In this document: positions 22,835-28,297 of the stretch, piece after piece
Layout of the letters: each line of letters starts with the position of its first letter
How positions within the stretch are numbered: position 1 is the stretch's first letter
IMG/VR virus record: IMGVR_UViG_3300031566_000165
Location: 1-38,506 of that record
From: a virus
Reading direction: 5' to 3' (one strand)
DNA length: 38,506 nucleotides
The notes under the pieces: model-generated
What the model saw: the letters and a program-made list of their open reading frames with translations, nothing else
What the model was told of the DNA's origin: nothing
Database searches by the model: none
Made by a program: the position numbers and the translations under genes

Positions 22835-23132
22835 ACAGACCGACTTGGCTATTGGCATAGTAATGGCAGCTACGGTGGTTGTAGAACCCCTGCTTCGCAT
22901 ACTGTTCCATTTGACAGTGGGTCTTAAGGCGGTTGTACTCAGCCTGACGAGCGTTATCGGCTTGCCAGTTGGTCACCATAAAAGAAGTCAGAGCCGCAAC
23001 CGACGGGATGCAAACGATAAAAAAGAAAGACAGCCAGCCCCACCTAAATAACAGGTGGAGAAGCTGAGGTGATTTCCAGACAGCAGCGGCAAAAACAGCG
23101 TCACGGCTTTTGATGGAGTTCATGATGTGCAT
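22824..23132 (-). CDS. Single-pass membrane protein, 102 aa
   Basis: A 102-residue protein with one clear membrane helix (WGWLSFFFIVCIPSVAALTS, about residues 32-51), a short basic N-terminal part and a polar C-terminal domain with two Cys and several His/Tyr. The start is ATG 23132 or, three codons in, 23123. It overlaps the next gene's start by 11 bp. The topology would put the C-terminal part outside or in the periplasm, as for Rz-like spanin or superinfection-exclusion proteins; no family is recognised. Confidence 0.68.
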   Translation of the reverse strand: MHIMNSIKSRDAVFAAAVWKSPQLLHLLFRWGWLSFFFIVCIPSVAALTSFMVTNWQADNARQAEYNRLKTHCQMEQYAKQGFYNHRSCHYYANSQVGLYER

Positions 23133-23221
23133 GTGATGATGCCTAGATCATAGTGTATCGCTACAGGCGTGTCAAGAAACTGCTGCTAGCATGCTGTGAC
23201 ACTCATTGTCTGTGTAATCAC

Positions 23222-23938
23222 ATGGCCACGGCTTCGAAACCCTCCTTTAAAGAGCTGATGTCGAAGATGAACAGCGATGTAGAAGCCCAGGCATCGCCTG
23301 TTGTGAAGATTGACGGTGTAAAAAAGAAGCTAGATGACCGATACACCCTTAATCAGGGGTGGTATGACGCCCTCCTGAACACAGATATGGTCATGTGCGG
23401 GCGCGAAGAAGCCGCTCCCCTCAAGCTTGACCCAACTGCCAAGCGTCAAATTGTTGAAATTGGCGTTTACGAGGGTGCTTCGACTGTTTTCTGGTCTGAT
23501 TTCTACATGGATCACCCAGAATCACGTCTGATCTCGATCGATCCGTTCACTGGCAGCGAAGAACACCACGCAGAACCCGATCGCTACCCCGAACTCGCCA
23601 ATATCGAGCTCACCGCCCGTGGAAATATTGCAAAATCGAACAACGCGGCCAAGATCGAACTCATCAAAGGCTGCAGCTGGGACGTTTTCCCCGAGCTGAA
23701 CAGGCGTTCAGGTGGAGAGCCCTGGATTGACCTCCTCTACATCGACGGTGCGCACGACTCCACTTCCGTTGCGCGGGACGTAACCCTCTACGTGCCCATG
23801 GTCAAGCAAGGGGGGACCATTATCTTTGATGACTACGGGCATCCCGACGTCAAACGAGGTGTCGACATGGCTCTTAACGCCTTTGCCGCCATGGAAATTG
23901 GCGTCTTCACCGGCTGGCAGCTTGTTGTCAAGAAGTAA
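23222..23938 (+). CDS. Class I SAM-dependent methyltransferase (Methyltransf_24-like)
   Basis: I start at ATG 23222 (MATASKPSFKELMSKMNSDV), since the longer frame lacks supporting sequence. The 238-residue product has SAM-binding motif I VEIGVYEGAST (78-88), an acidic motif II after RLISIDPF (102-109), YIDGAHDS (173-180) and GGTIIFDDYG (197-206), the order seen in class I methyltransferases of the Methyltransf_24/cephalosporin-hydroxylase group. These act on sugars or small molecules. Given the many glycosyltransferases in this phage, modification of a sugar is plausible. A strong hairpin follows the stop codon. Confidence 0.88.
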   Translation: MATASKPSFKELMSKMNSDVEAQASPVVKIDGVKKKLDDRYTLNQGWYDALLNTDMVMCGREEAAPLKLDPTAKRQIVEIGVYEGASTVFWSDFYMDHPESRLISIDPFTGSEEHHAEPDRYPELANIELTARGNIAKSNNAAKIELIKGCSWDVFPELNRRSGGEPWIDLLYIDGAHDSTSVARDVTLYVPMVKQGGTIIFDDYGHPDVKRGVDMALNAFAAMEIGVFTGWQLVVKK

Positions 23939-23955
23939 CGCTTATCAATCGAACG

Positions 23956-24035
23956 CCGTAGCTCCCCCCAAATGGAGCTACGGTATTCAAGTCTTAGTCG
24001 GACACCCGGAGGGGGTTCAGCCAACCACCCCCTCC
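23956..24035 (+). other. Two consecutive perfect hairpins after the methyltransferase gene
   Basis: CCGTAGCTCC (23956-23965) pairs with GGAGCTACGG (23974-23983), 10 bp with an 8-nt loop. GGAGGGGG (24008-24015) pairs with CCCCCTCC (24028-24035), 8 bp with a 12-nt loop. Neither is followed by a T run. Together they fill the gap before the gene at 24054, so they may end or stabilise the methyltransferase mRNA or act as a leader for the next gene. The GGAGG in the second stem could also hide or mimic a ribosome site. Confidence 0.55.
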
Positions 24036-24053
24036 ACCCAAACTAAAATCTGA

Positions 24054-24284
24054 ATGACCGCCTTCAAACTTTTAAAGAAACTCGAACGTGCAGACAGAGT
24101 CTGTGAGCCCTGCGGAATGGATTACGGCCAACGAGGCAAAAAGCTTTATTCGCTTCTGAACGGAACTTGCGATGTCTGTGGCGACGAGACCTTCGTTGCT
24201 AACGCTAGTAACTGGGGCTACCTACATAAAGGACTTATTGAGTTACTCCACGACATCACAGACAAACTGGGGCTAGATGCCTGA
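24054..24284 (+). CDS. Small zinc-binding protein, 76 aa
   Basis: A 76-residue protein with two CxxC knuckles: CEPCGMDYG (about residues 17-25) and CDVCGDETF (39-47), the plan of a zinc ribbon. The C-terminal 25 residues form a helix (GLIELLHDITDKLG). The segment NASNWGYLHKG is the kind of sequence I recall from small phage zinc proteins. It overlaps the next gene by 8 bp. Function unknown; probably nucleic-acid or protein binding. Confidence 0.75.
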   Translation: MTAFKLLKKLERADRVCEPCGMDYGQRGKKLYSLLNGTCDVCGDETFVANASNWGYLHKGLIELLHDITDKLGLDA

Positions 24285-24465
24285 CCACACCTGTAAAAGC
24301 TGTCGCTACTTTCAGCTCGTCAAAGTAGGGGAACAAAACGCTTACGGTCTGTGCAGGCGCAACGCCCCAACGGTCTACGAAAAGACATCATCACAACCAC
24401 CTAAAGCACAGTGGCCCGTTGTGAACGCTCAGCTTGATTGGTGCGGCGAACTCCAGATTCGGTGA
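24277..24465 (+). CDS. Small Cys-rich protein, 62 aa
   Basis: A 62-residue protein with CKSCRYF (residues 6-12), a central GLCRRNAPTVY, and WCGEL near the end. This four-Cys pattern with CRRNAP resembles small bacterial and phage iron-sulfur or zinc proteins of high-potential type, but I cannot assign it. Its start lies 8 bp within the preceding gene, so it is translationally coupled. A short stem with a T run (GCG-CTAAA-CGC then seven T, about 24509-24527) follows and could terminate the transcript. Confidence 0.7.
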   Translation: MPDHTCKSCRYFQLVKVGEQNAYGLCRRNAPTVYEKTSSQPPKAQWPVVNAQLDWCGELQIR

Positions 24466-24530
24466 GAAACATTTGGGCGCCGCTCCACGCTTCTTCCATT
24501 AGCAGCTTGCGCTAAACGCGTTTTTTTCCT

Positions 24531-24752
24531 TCACCCATTACCCCCATCTTCTTCCTGCTGCTTGCGCTCCTCTGCTTTTTTTGCCTCCCAGTCCGCAGGT
24601 TTAGTCCTACGGTTTAACTGAATCTTCCTCTCGTCCACGAGGTGAAAACTCGACACATACGAACACTCGCCCCATTTGGCGCACACGCGTATGCTCATCT
24701 CGTCGATGTAGTCGACTTGAAAGTCTGAATCGTCAAAAACCTCATCAGCCAC
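24531..24752 (-). CDS. Hypothetical protein, 73 aa
   Basis: A 73-residue protein with an acidic N-terminal half (EVFDDSDFQVDYIDEMSIRV) and a Lys/Glu/Gln-rich C-terminal helix ending in Gly/Asn. It starts immediately after the upstream gene (stop and start adjoin at 24752/24753). No family is recognised. Confidence 0.65.
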   Translation of the reverse strand: MADEVFDDSDFQVDYIDEMSIRVCAKWGECSYVSSFHLVDERKIQLNRRTKPADWEAKKAEERKQQEEDGGNG

Positions 24753-24965
24753 TTAGATCTCCTCCTCTTTAAATATCATGGAGTGTACTCGTTTAATCTG
24801 GTCAGCCCTATCTTTGTGGTACGCATAAACTTCCCCAATAGCTTCTTTGAGCACACCCGCTAGTTGGTTAATTAGTCGATCGTCATCCAAAAACTCATTA
24901 ATCGACTCGTTAAGACGCTCCGCAGCTTTCTTTTCGTAAATACTGCAGTCGTAATCGAAATCCAA
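24753..24965 (-). CDS. Hypothetical helical protein, 70 aa
   Basis: A 70-residue acidic, helical protein (ERLNESINEFLDDDRLINQL; EVYAYHKDRADQIKRVHSMI). A good ribosome site for the next gene (GGAGGAG) is contained in its last codons. No motif is seen. It is part of a minus-strand micro-gene series from 25331 to 24531. Confidence 0.65.
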   Translation of the reverse strand: MDFDYDCSIYEKKAAERLNESINEFLDDDRLINQLAGVLKEAIGEVYAYHKDRADQIKRVHSMIFKEEEI

Positions 24966-24990
24966 GGGACCAACGCAGAGCTTGCTAAGC

Positions 24991-25158
24991 CTACCAGTGC
25001 CTGATCACCCCGGCGACAATAAAGCAGTTAGTCACAAAATAAGTCACGAAGATAATCGTGCGGATCAAAGCCACGCAGTCGGAGTGCCGTGGACAGTCTG
25101 AAGCTTTATCTCCTAAAGCCTGCGCCCAGATTTTGAACGCTTTCTGTCTCCTTCGCAT
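24991..25158 (-). CDS. Single-pass membrane micro-protein, 55 aa
   Basis: The reverse complement from ATG 25158 reads MRRRQKAFKIWAQALGDKAS, a Cys-containing turn, then a membrane helix LIRTIIFVTYFVTNCFIVAG (about residues 31-50) and VIRHW. A basic N-terminus followed by one helix is a normal inner-membrane topology. Its ATG overlaps the upstream stop codon (TAATG), a translational coupling that supports the call. Function unknown. Confidence 0.6.
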   Translation of the reverse strand: MRRRQKAFKIWAQALGDKASDCPRHSDCVALIRTIIFVTYFVTNCFIVAGVIRHW

Positions 25159-25331
25159 TAATCAAAGTCTAGTTCTCCGTTTTCATCCCACGCCATGTTC
25201 GCCATCAAAGAGTAACGCACTGAGGCTCTTTGTTGCCGTGAGATTCCCGGTTTACGTTCAGTCTTACCGGACTCGATTAACTTACCTAACTGACTAGCAA
25301 TACGGTGAATGGAATCGCAAGGTTCAGACAC
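25158..25331 (-). CDS. Micro-protein with GTG start, 57 aa
   Basis: A frame opening at GTG 25331 with GGAAG 6 nt upstream encodes a basic, helical product (SIHRIASQLGKLIESGKTER, then ISRQQRASVRYSLMANMAWD) ending in an acidic tail. The stop TAA shares a base with the ATG of the next micro-gene. The HRIASQLGKLIE segment could form a helix-turn-helix-like unit. No ATG is available at the N-terminus, so the start is uncertain. Confidence 0.5.
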   Translation of the reverse strand: MSEPCDSIHRIASQLGKLIESGKTERKPGISRQQRASVRYSLMANMAWDENGELDFD

Positions 25332-25500
25332 CGGACTTCCGCAAGTGTCTTAGTCTAAGTATCCAATCACCGCAATGGATGTCGCTGAATTGTAAAGACT
25401 TAAATATTTAGAAATCACACGCCGCCAATACGAGGAGGGGGTGGCATGATCCCCTTACGAATCGCATCTTTAAAGCTCGTATCTACCTAGTTTAAAGCCT

Positions 25501-25593
25501 CTATGGTAGTAACTTCTTCATTAAACAAATAACCAAAAAGCATATAATCCAATAGCTACAAGCCAAATAGACCAGTTGCCAACCGATCTCCAT
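25501..25593 (-). CDS. Possible membrane micro-protein, 30 aa
   Basis: From ATG 25593 the minus strand encodes MEIGWQLVYLACSYWIICFL and a few more residues ending MKKLLP before TAG: almost entirely one membrane helix with a positive C-terminal end. An in-frame stop lies four codons upstream, fixing the start. It overlaps the 5' end of a plus-strand frame by 18 bp. No clear ribosome site, so support is modest. Confidence 0.38.
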   Translation of the reverse strand: MEIGWQLVYLACSYWIICFLVICLMKKLLP

Positions 25594-25779
25594 GGGTCTT
25601 TGTACCTACTCAGTAATCCAACTCTAAAGAAACAGAGAGGATATAAAAGAGCAATTCTTTTAATCCTGACTTTATGGGCAGTTGGAGAGGTACTCGTACT
25701 CTTAATAAACGCAATTTATAAAGCAAAAGGGGCACTTGGCCCCTTAAGTCATTTCATCCAAACGTTTGGAGATAAGTGA
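25576..25779 (+). CDS. Possible membrane protein with TTG start, 67 aa
   Basis: A plus-strand frame from TTG 25576 encodes a polar N-terminal 22 residues, then RGYKRAILLILTLWAVGEVL and LVLLINAIYKAKG, one or two membrane helices with positive flanks. The hydrophobic core is convincing, but the start codon is weak, and both ends overlap minus-strand features: the 30-aa frame and a terminator-like hairpin. It may be a genuine lone plus-strand gene or a chance frame. Confidence 0.4.
   Translation: MPTDLHGSLYLLSNPTLKKQRGYKRAILLILTLWAVGEVLVLLINAIYKAKGALGPLSHFIQTFGDK
25727..25745 (-). terminator. Terminator-like hairpin after the DUF4278 micro-operon (minus strand)
   Basis: AAGGGGC-(5 nt)-GCCCCTT is a perfect 7-bp stem lying 3 bp beyond the stop of the 44-aa minus-strand gene. 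On the minus strand the stem runs into a short T-rich tract (TTTTGCTTT). The T tract is weak, so efficiency is uncertain. Confidence 0.5.
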
Positions 25780-25883
25780 GGTGACGTGAAGTCACGAGTT
25801 TCGGGTTGTTTGGCGTTAACCAAAGCAGCGAGAGCCTTACGGTTCTCTTTAAGGATCTTGTCCTTAATCAGTTGGAGTTCCAT
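25749..25883 (-). CDS. Micro-protein, 44 aa
   Basis: From ATG 25883 the minus strand reads MELQLIKDKILKENRKALAA, then LVNAKQPETRDF and a Pro/Ser-rich end, stopping at 25749. It lies 9 bp after the DUF4278 gene and just before a hairpin, as expected for the last gene of a small operon. It is a basic helix followed by a short tail. Family unknown. Confidence 0.6.
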   Translation of the reverse strand: MELQLIKDKILKENRKALAALVNAKQPETRDFTSPHLSPNVWMK

Positions 25884-25892
25884 AGCTGTGGC

Positions 25893-26030
25893 TCAGTTCT
25901 CCTTCTTCACTTCGTGACCACGGTAGGTCAGCTGATGGCCTGCATCCCGCACGTTTTTTTTCCAGTCGAGCACTTCCTTTTGATGATCAACGGTGTCGTA
26001 CTGCTTGCCGCGATAGGTCAGGACGGTCAT
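25893..26030 (-). CDS. DUF4278 micro-protein, 45 aa
   Basis: From ATG 26030 the minus strand encodes MTVLTYRGKQYDTVDHQKEV, a Lys-rich middle, and a second LTYRGHEV near the C-terminus. The LTYRG(x)xY motif is the core of DUF4278, a small family found mainly in cyanobacteria and their phages; here it occurs at both ends. Function is not known. Upstream the minus strand has TACAAT 20-30 nt before the start region, a plausible -10 box, and AGAGG as a weak ribosome site. This gene is one of the better indicators of a cyanobacterial host. Confidence 0.75.
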   Translation of the reverse strand: MTVLTYRGKQYDTVDHQKEVLDWKKNVRDAGHQLTYRGHEVKKEN

Positions 26031-26130
26031 GGCGGTGTGATGTTGCTACCTCTTTATTGTACAAAACGGTATCAATTTATACTGTATAAATACTATACAA
26101 AACACAGAGCGTATATGTTCACCAGGGCAC

Positions 26131-26159
26131 AAAAAAAGAGGCTGGTGAGGATCAGCCCC
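26131..26159 (-). terminator. Intrinsic terminator (minus strand)
   Basis: The minus strand reads GGGGCTG-(8 nt)-CAGCCTC followed by seven T: a 7-bp stem with one G-T pair and a good T run. It ends the transcript of the micro-genes at 26215-26391 and separates it from the DUF4278 operon, whose promoter region lies at about 26050-26110. Confidence 0.8.
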
Positions 26160-26214
26160 TAAGTCCCCTTGGTCCCACGCAGGCTGTTCGTGCCTACAAA
26201 TAAAGTCTAGGCAG

Positions 26215-26298
26215 CTAGTTGTCCGATGCAACCTTAAGTAAACAGAAACAAAGTCCTAAAGCCATCACATAGGCAAGACCAAGGGCAACAACAAACAT
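26215..26298 (-). CDS. Membrane micro-protein, 27 aa
   Basis: From ATG 26298, directly after the TGA of the 30-aa gene (TGAATG), the minus strand encodes MFVVALGLAYVMALGLCFCL then LKVASDN: one membrane helix with a short polar end. Position between a coupled gene and a strong terminator supports it. The size recalls small photosystem or cytochrome subunits, but I see no match to any of them. Confidence 0.45.
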   Translation of the reverse strand: MFVVALGLAYVMALGLCFCLLKVASDN

Positions 26299-26391
26299 TC
26301 AGTAGACCGGAAAGGACGACGGAAGCAGCCAAAAGGCGTACCCCGAGAAGAATATCGTGGTTACGACGGTAAAAAGCGTCAGGTTCGGCAT
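26299..26391 (-). CDS. Membrane micro-protein, 30 aa
   Basis: From ATG 26391 the minus strand encodes MPNLTLFTVVTTIFFSGYAF and WLLPSSFPVY, a single membrane helix with aromatic residues at its end. Its stop codon abuts the ATG of the 27-aa gene. No ribosome site is obvious. The pair looks like a two-peptide membrane operon; function unknown. Confidence 0.45.
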   Translation of the reverse strand: MPNLTLFTVVTTIFFSGYAFWLLPSSFPVY

Positions 26392-26476
26392 TTGATACGT
26401 GCGAACCCCCCAAATTTAAGGAGAGAACCCCAAAACGACTGTACTTAGCGACACTTTTACGTGTTACGAGCGTCGA

Positions 26477-26791
26477 TCAGGCCGATCCGCGAAACCAACG
26501 CTGTTTATCTGAGAACCATTCAGCCAAAGTCGTCGGATCTTGGGGACCCACGAGGTGGTTAGAGGGATCAGGATCGCCCAGATCCATTTTTTGCATAAAA
26601 TCGTCCAAACTACCCTCCTGTACATCACCGTTAATCGCGGCACGTCGCGCTTTACGGAGCATCGACTCGACCGAGTGGTTAACTTTCGCCAGTTTCTGGA
26701 TCCACTCCATATCTTTGAACTGGACTTCACCGCCACTCGCGATCCTCTCGCAAACAAACTCACACCGTTGACGTGTATTTGTCGACAGCAT
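26477..26791 (-). CDS. Conserved cyanophage-type small protein, 104 aa
   Basis: A 104-residue protein starting MLSTNTRQRCEFVCERIASG, with KDMEWIQKLAKVNHSVESML (about residues 26-45), RKARRAAING and an acidic end containing MDLGDPDPSNHL. I recall this arrangement (TRQRCEF, DMEWIQKWA, KARR, LGDPDP) from small proteins in marine cyanophage genomes; their function is unknown. The overlapping minus-strand frame ending at 26464 is rejected as a shadow. The DNA upstream is AT-rich with no clear promoter. Confidence 0.75.
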   Translation of the reverse strand: MLSTNTRQRCEFVCERIASGGEVQFKDMEWIQKLAKVNHSVESMLRKARRAAINGDVQEGSLDDFMQKMDLGDPDPSNHLVGPQDPTTLAEWFSDKQRWFRGSA

Positions 26792-26868
26792 ATAGCGAGA
26801 GCCAGTAATACCAGCCTAATGCAGGTAAAAAAGTTTAGGTAATTACTTATTTAATCTCGACGGGCGAC

Positions 26869-27159
26869 TCACCTAGAGCACCTTCCGCTCTCAAGACGGT
26901 CACGAAGTCGGTGCAGCTCAGCTTGAAGCACAGTAATTGCACTATCTTGCTTCACATCGTCTGGAAGAGCACCCATCTCCCCGCGTGGCCATAAGATTCT
27001 GAACTCCGTGTTTTGCTCTACATTCATATTTAGTTTCATAATTTCGTGCTCTATGTGGTACATCTTGGAGTTTATGCCGCTTGCCCACCACACAGCGACG
27101 CCAGCCTGAACGGCGATGGCGATAATTCCGCCAATAATTTCTAGATTAAGTTTATCCAT
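26869..27159 (-). CDS. Membrane-anchored coiled-coil protein, 96 aa
   Basis: A 96-residue protein with an N-terminal membrane helix (IIGGIIAIAVQAGVAVWWAS, about residues 8-27), a helix, the conserved-looking FRILWPRGEMGALPDDVKQD (53-72) and a C-terminal coiled coil (ITVLQAELHRLRDRLESG). Such a membrane anchor plus coiled coil resembles XhlA-like or i-spanin proteins of lysis cassettes, and I recall similar WPRGE proteins from cyanophages. A lysis role is plausible but unproven. It begins next to the large structured RNA region, transcribed the other way. Confidence 0.72.
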   Translation of the reverse strand: MDKLNLEIIGGIIAIAVQAGVAVWWASGINSKMYHIEHEIMKLNMNVEQNTEFRILWPRGEMGALPDDVKQDSAITVLQAELHRLRDRLESGRCSR

Positions 27160-27168
27160 ATCAAATTA
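27157..27168 (+). repeat. 12-bp direct repeat flanking the structured RNA locus, left copy
   Basis: CATATCAAATTA occurs here and again at 28486-28497, one copy just outside each end of the gene-free structured region. It may mark the edges of an inserted cassette, a shared regulatory site, or chance. Confidence 0.4.
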
Positions 27169-27241
27169 TTTAAGTGAATTAATTCTAAGACGCAAAATTC
27201 TGGGCGAAATTTTTTTTCGCAGGGCGTATCAGCATGTTGAT

Positions 27242-27255
27242 AGTCAAAACTTTGA
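27242..27255. promoter_or_regulatory. Short palindrome upstream of the structured RNA, possible operator
   Basis: GTCAAA-AC-TTTGAC is a 6-bp-arm palindrome in the gap between the divergent 96-aa gene and the structured RNA. A weak TTGATA/CAAAAT promoter pair spans it (17-bp spacing). It could be an operator for the RNA promoter. Evidence is suggestive only. Confidence 0.3.
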
Positions 27256-27399
27256 CCCCCAAAATTCCAGCAAGATACCCAGACCCTTCTCGGCGGCGGC
27301 GTCGGTACGCGTGTATATCTAAAAAAAAGGGGTCATTGCGGGGTGGCAAAGTTACACCTACCGGGCACACATGTGAAGGGGCATGATGACTTGGTGGGA

Positions 27400-27412
27400 A
27401 TCCTTCCTAGAA
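27400..27412 (+). repeat. 13-bp direct repeat inside the RNA ends, left copy
   Basis: ATCCTTCCTAGAA occurs here and at 28213-28225. Both copies are followed by related sequence (CAAT, two bases, then CCACGGG; the left copy has one extra T before CAAT). The left copy overlaps the closing helix by two bases; the right copy ends 2 bp before its partner strand. The repeat may be structural, for example for alternative closing helices. Confidence 0.7.
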
Positions 27413-27736
27413 TCAATGGCCACGGGCTGAGCCCTGCGGTGGGGTGGGGCGGTTGCTTTTAAATTAATTTAGAACGCGTGCGCGATCTATATATGCACCC
27501 AGCTCACCTAGTGTGACGGTCAGATCTCTGGCACACCTAGGCTGGGGATTGGGCAGGCTGTGCCCTTATGCTGGCATCAAGCCAAACGGGAGCGATCCCA
27601 AACGGCCAGAACCTAGACAATCCAACACACCAGGGCCAGCCGAACCGGTAGCCGTGGCAGTGAAACTCAGAAGCCTTGCGCCTTGAGATCCTTTGCGATC
27701 CCGCCATTGTTTCAGATTGTTTCAATCCCTGCCCTT

Positions 27737-27917
27737 ACGGTTCCGACAGGCTGCCCCCATGCTGTAGGATCTGGGTATCAGGGATCAAACCCTGCGCACC
27801 TTGACAATCCAAACACTCCCTGCCTGATACATGGGCGGACCCGTAGGGAGAGTGTGCCCCTTTATCGGTGGACTCCGAGCAAGGCATACGTTCCGACGGG
27901 CTGCTTGAAACTGTAGG
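27737..27917 (+). repeat. Duplicated RNA module within the structured RNA
   Basis: TTCCGAC(A/G)GGCTGC, a variable loop, then CTGTAGG occurs at 27737-27768 and 27888-27917. Another shared block, CCT(A/T)GACAATCCAA, lies before each copy (27612 and 27799). In the first module ACAG pairs with CTGT; in the second ACGG still pairs with CTGT through a G-U, a compatible change. This points to an internal duplication of an RNA domain. Confidence 0.6.
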
Positions 27918-27943
27918 CGTGGTGTGTGTGGACTCGAGGGGAG

Positions 27944-27955
27944 GAACCTTGAAAA
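27944..27955 (+). promoter_or_regulatory. Cyanobacterial rRNA-type boxA antitermination sequence
   Basis: GAACCTTGAAAA is identical to the boxA antiterminator known from cyanobacterial 16S-23S spacers, where Nus factors (NusB/S10) bind the RNA. The following bases (CTGAATAA) also resemble the usual spacer continuation. Here it sits in the middle of the structured RNA and not next to an rRNA gene. It may prevent premature termination of the long structured transcript or bind host Nus factors. Confidence 0.65.
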
Positions 27956-28212
27956 CTGAATAACGGGACAGGCACCGACGTGGTGAGGGTAGGCGAACTA
28001 GCGCCGCACCATGCACGGCCCTGATGCGGACTGCGCCGATGGTGTGCGCAGTAGCCAGACGGCGGCGGCCGGACTGAAATTAACGCGAGCAGTGGCAGGC
28101 TCACCGTCCCGATAGGTTAACTTTCTCTTTCGCCATGCGTGGGCCCGCGAGAATACTGTGTCCAGAGTAACTGTCTCTGATGCAGGTACGCTGGACAGAC
28201 TCGGGAGGGGCC

Positions 28213-28225
28213 ATCCTTCCTAGAA
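28213..28225 (+). repeat. 13-bp direct repeat inside the RNA ends, right copy
   Basis: Exact second copy of ATCCTTCCTAGAA (left copy 27400-27412), immediately before the 3' strand of the closing helix. Confidence 0.7.
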
Positions 28226-28297
28226 CAATTCCCACGGGGTCCGGAATCACAACAATTTGCACAATTGAATAGCTTTTGTGCGCATAATGTGCGCTAT

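Noticed and set aside
25415-25486. Tiny minus-strand frame ending in FKDAIRKGIMPPPPRIGGV
   Set aside because: The sequence looks like a real protein tail, but no start codon exists between it and the upstream stop except an internal ATG leaving 10 residues. It may be a remnant of a lost gene, but I cannot support it as a gene.
26085-26092. T4-type late promoter TATAAATA
   Set aside because: An exact match exists on the plus strand, but it points away from any gene on that strand and the region is simply AT-rich; other candidates near the capsid gene are on the wrong strand.
26215-26391. Photosystem or cytochrome b6f small subunits
   Set aside because: Size and membrane helix fit, but neither peptide shows recognisable similarity to PsbT, PsbM, PetG, PetL, PetM, PetN or similar subunits.
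27735-27745. Group II intron domain V, suggested by TACGGTTC
   Set aside because: Only this short piece matches; the rest of domain V (GAGCCGTAT, GAAA loop) is absent and no reverse transcriptase is encoded.
27779-27794. A tRNA inside the structured RNA, suggested by CAGGG-ATCAAA-CCCTG resembling a T arm
   Set aside because: The loop has 6 nt, not 7, lacks the TTC start, and no acceptor, D or anticodon arm can be placed around it.
27801-27830. Promoter with TTGACA inside the structured RNA
   Set aside because: There is no good -10 at 16-18 bp, and the TTGACA belongs to a duplicated RNA block, so it is better explained as structure.
27537-28104. Protein-coding frames within the structured RNA (short frames on both strands)
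   Set aside because: They overlap each other on both strands, have no ribosome sites and unnatural composition; pairing explains the sequence better.
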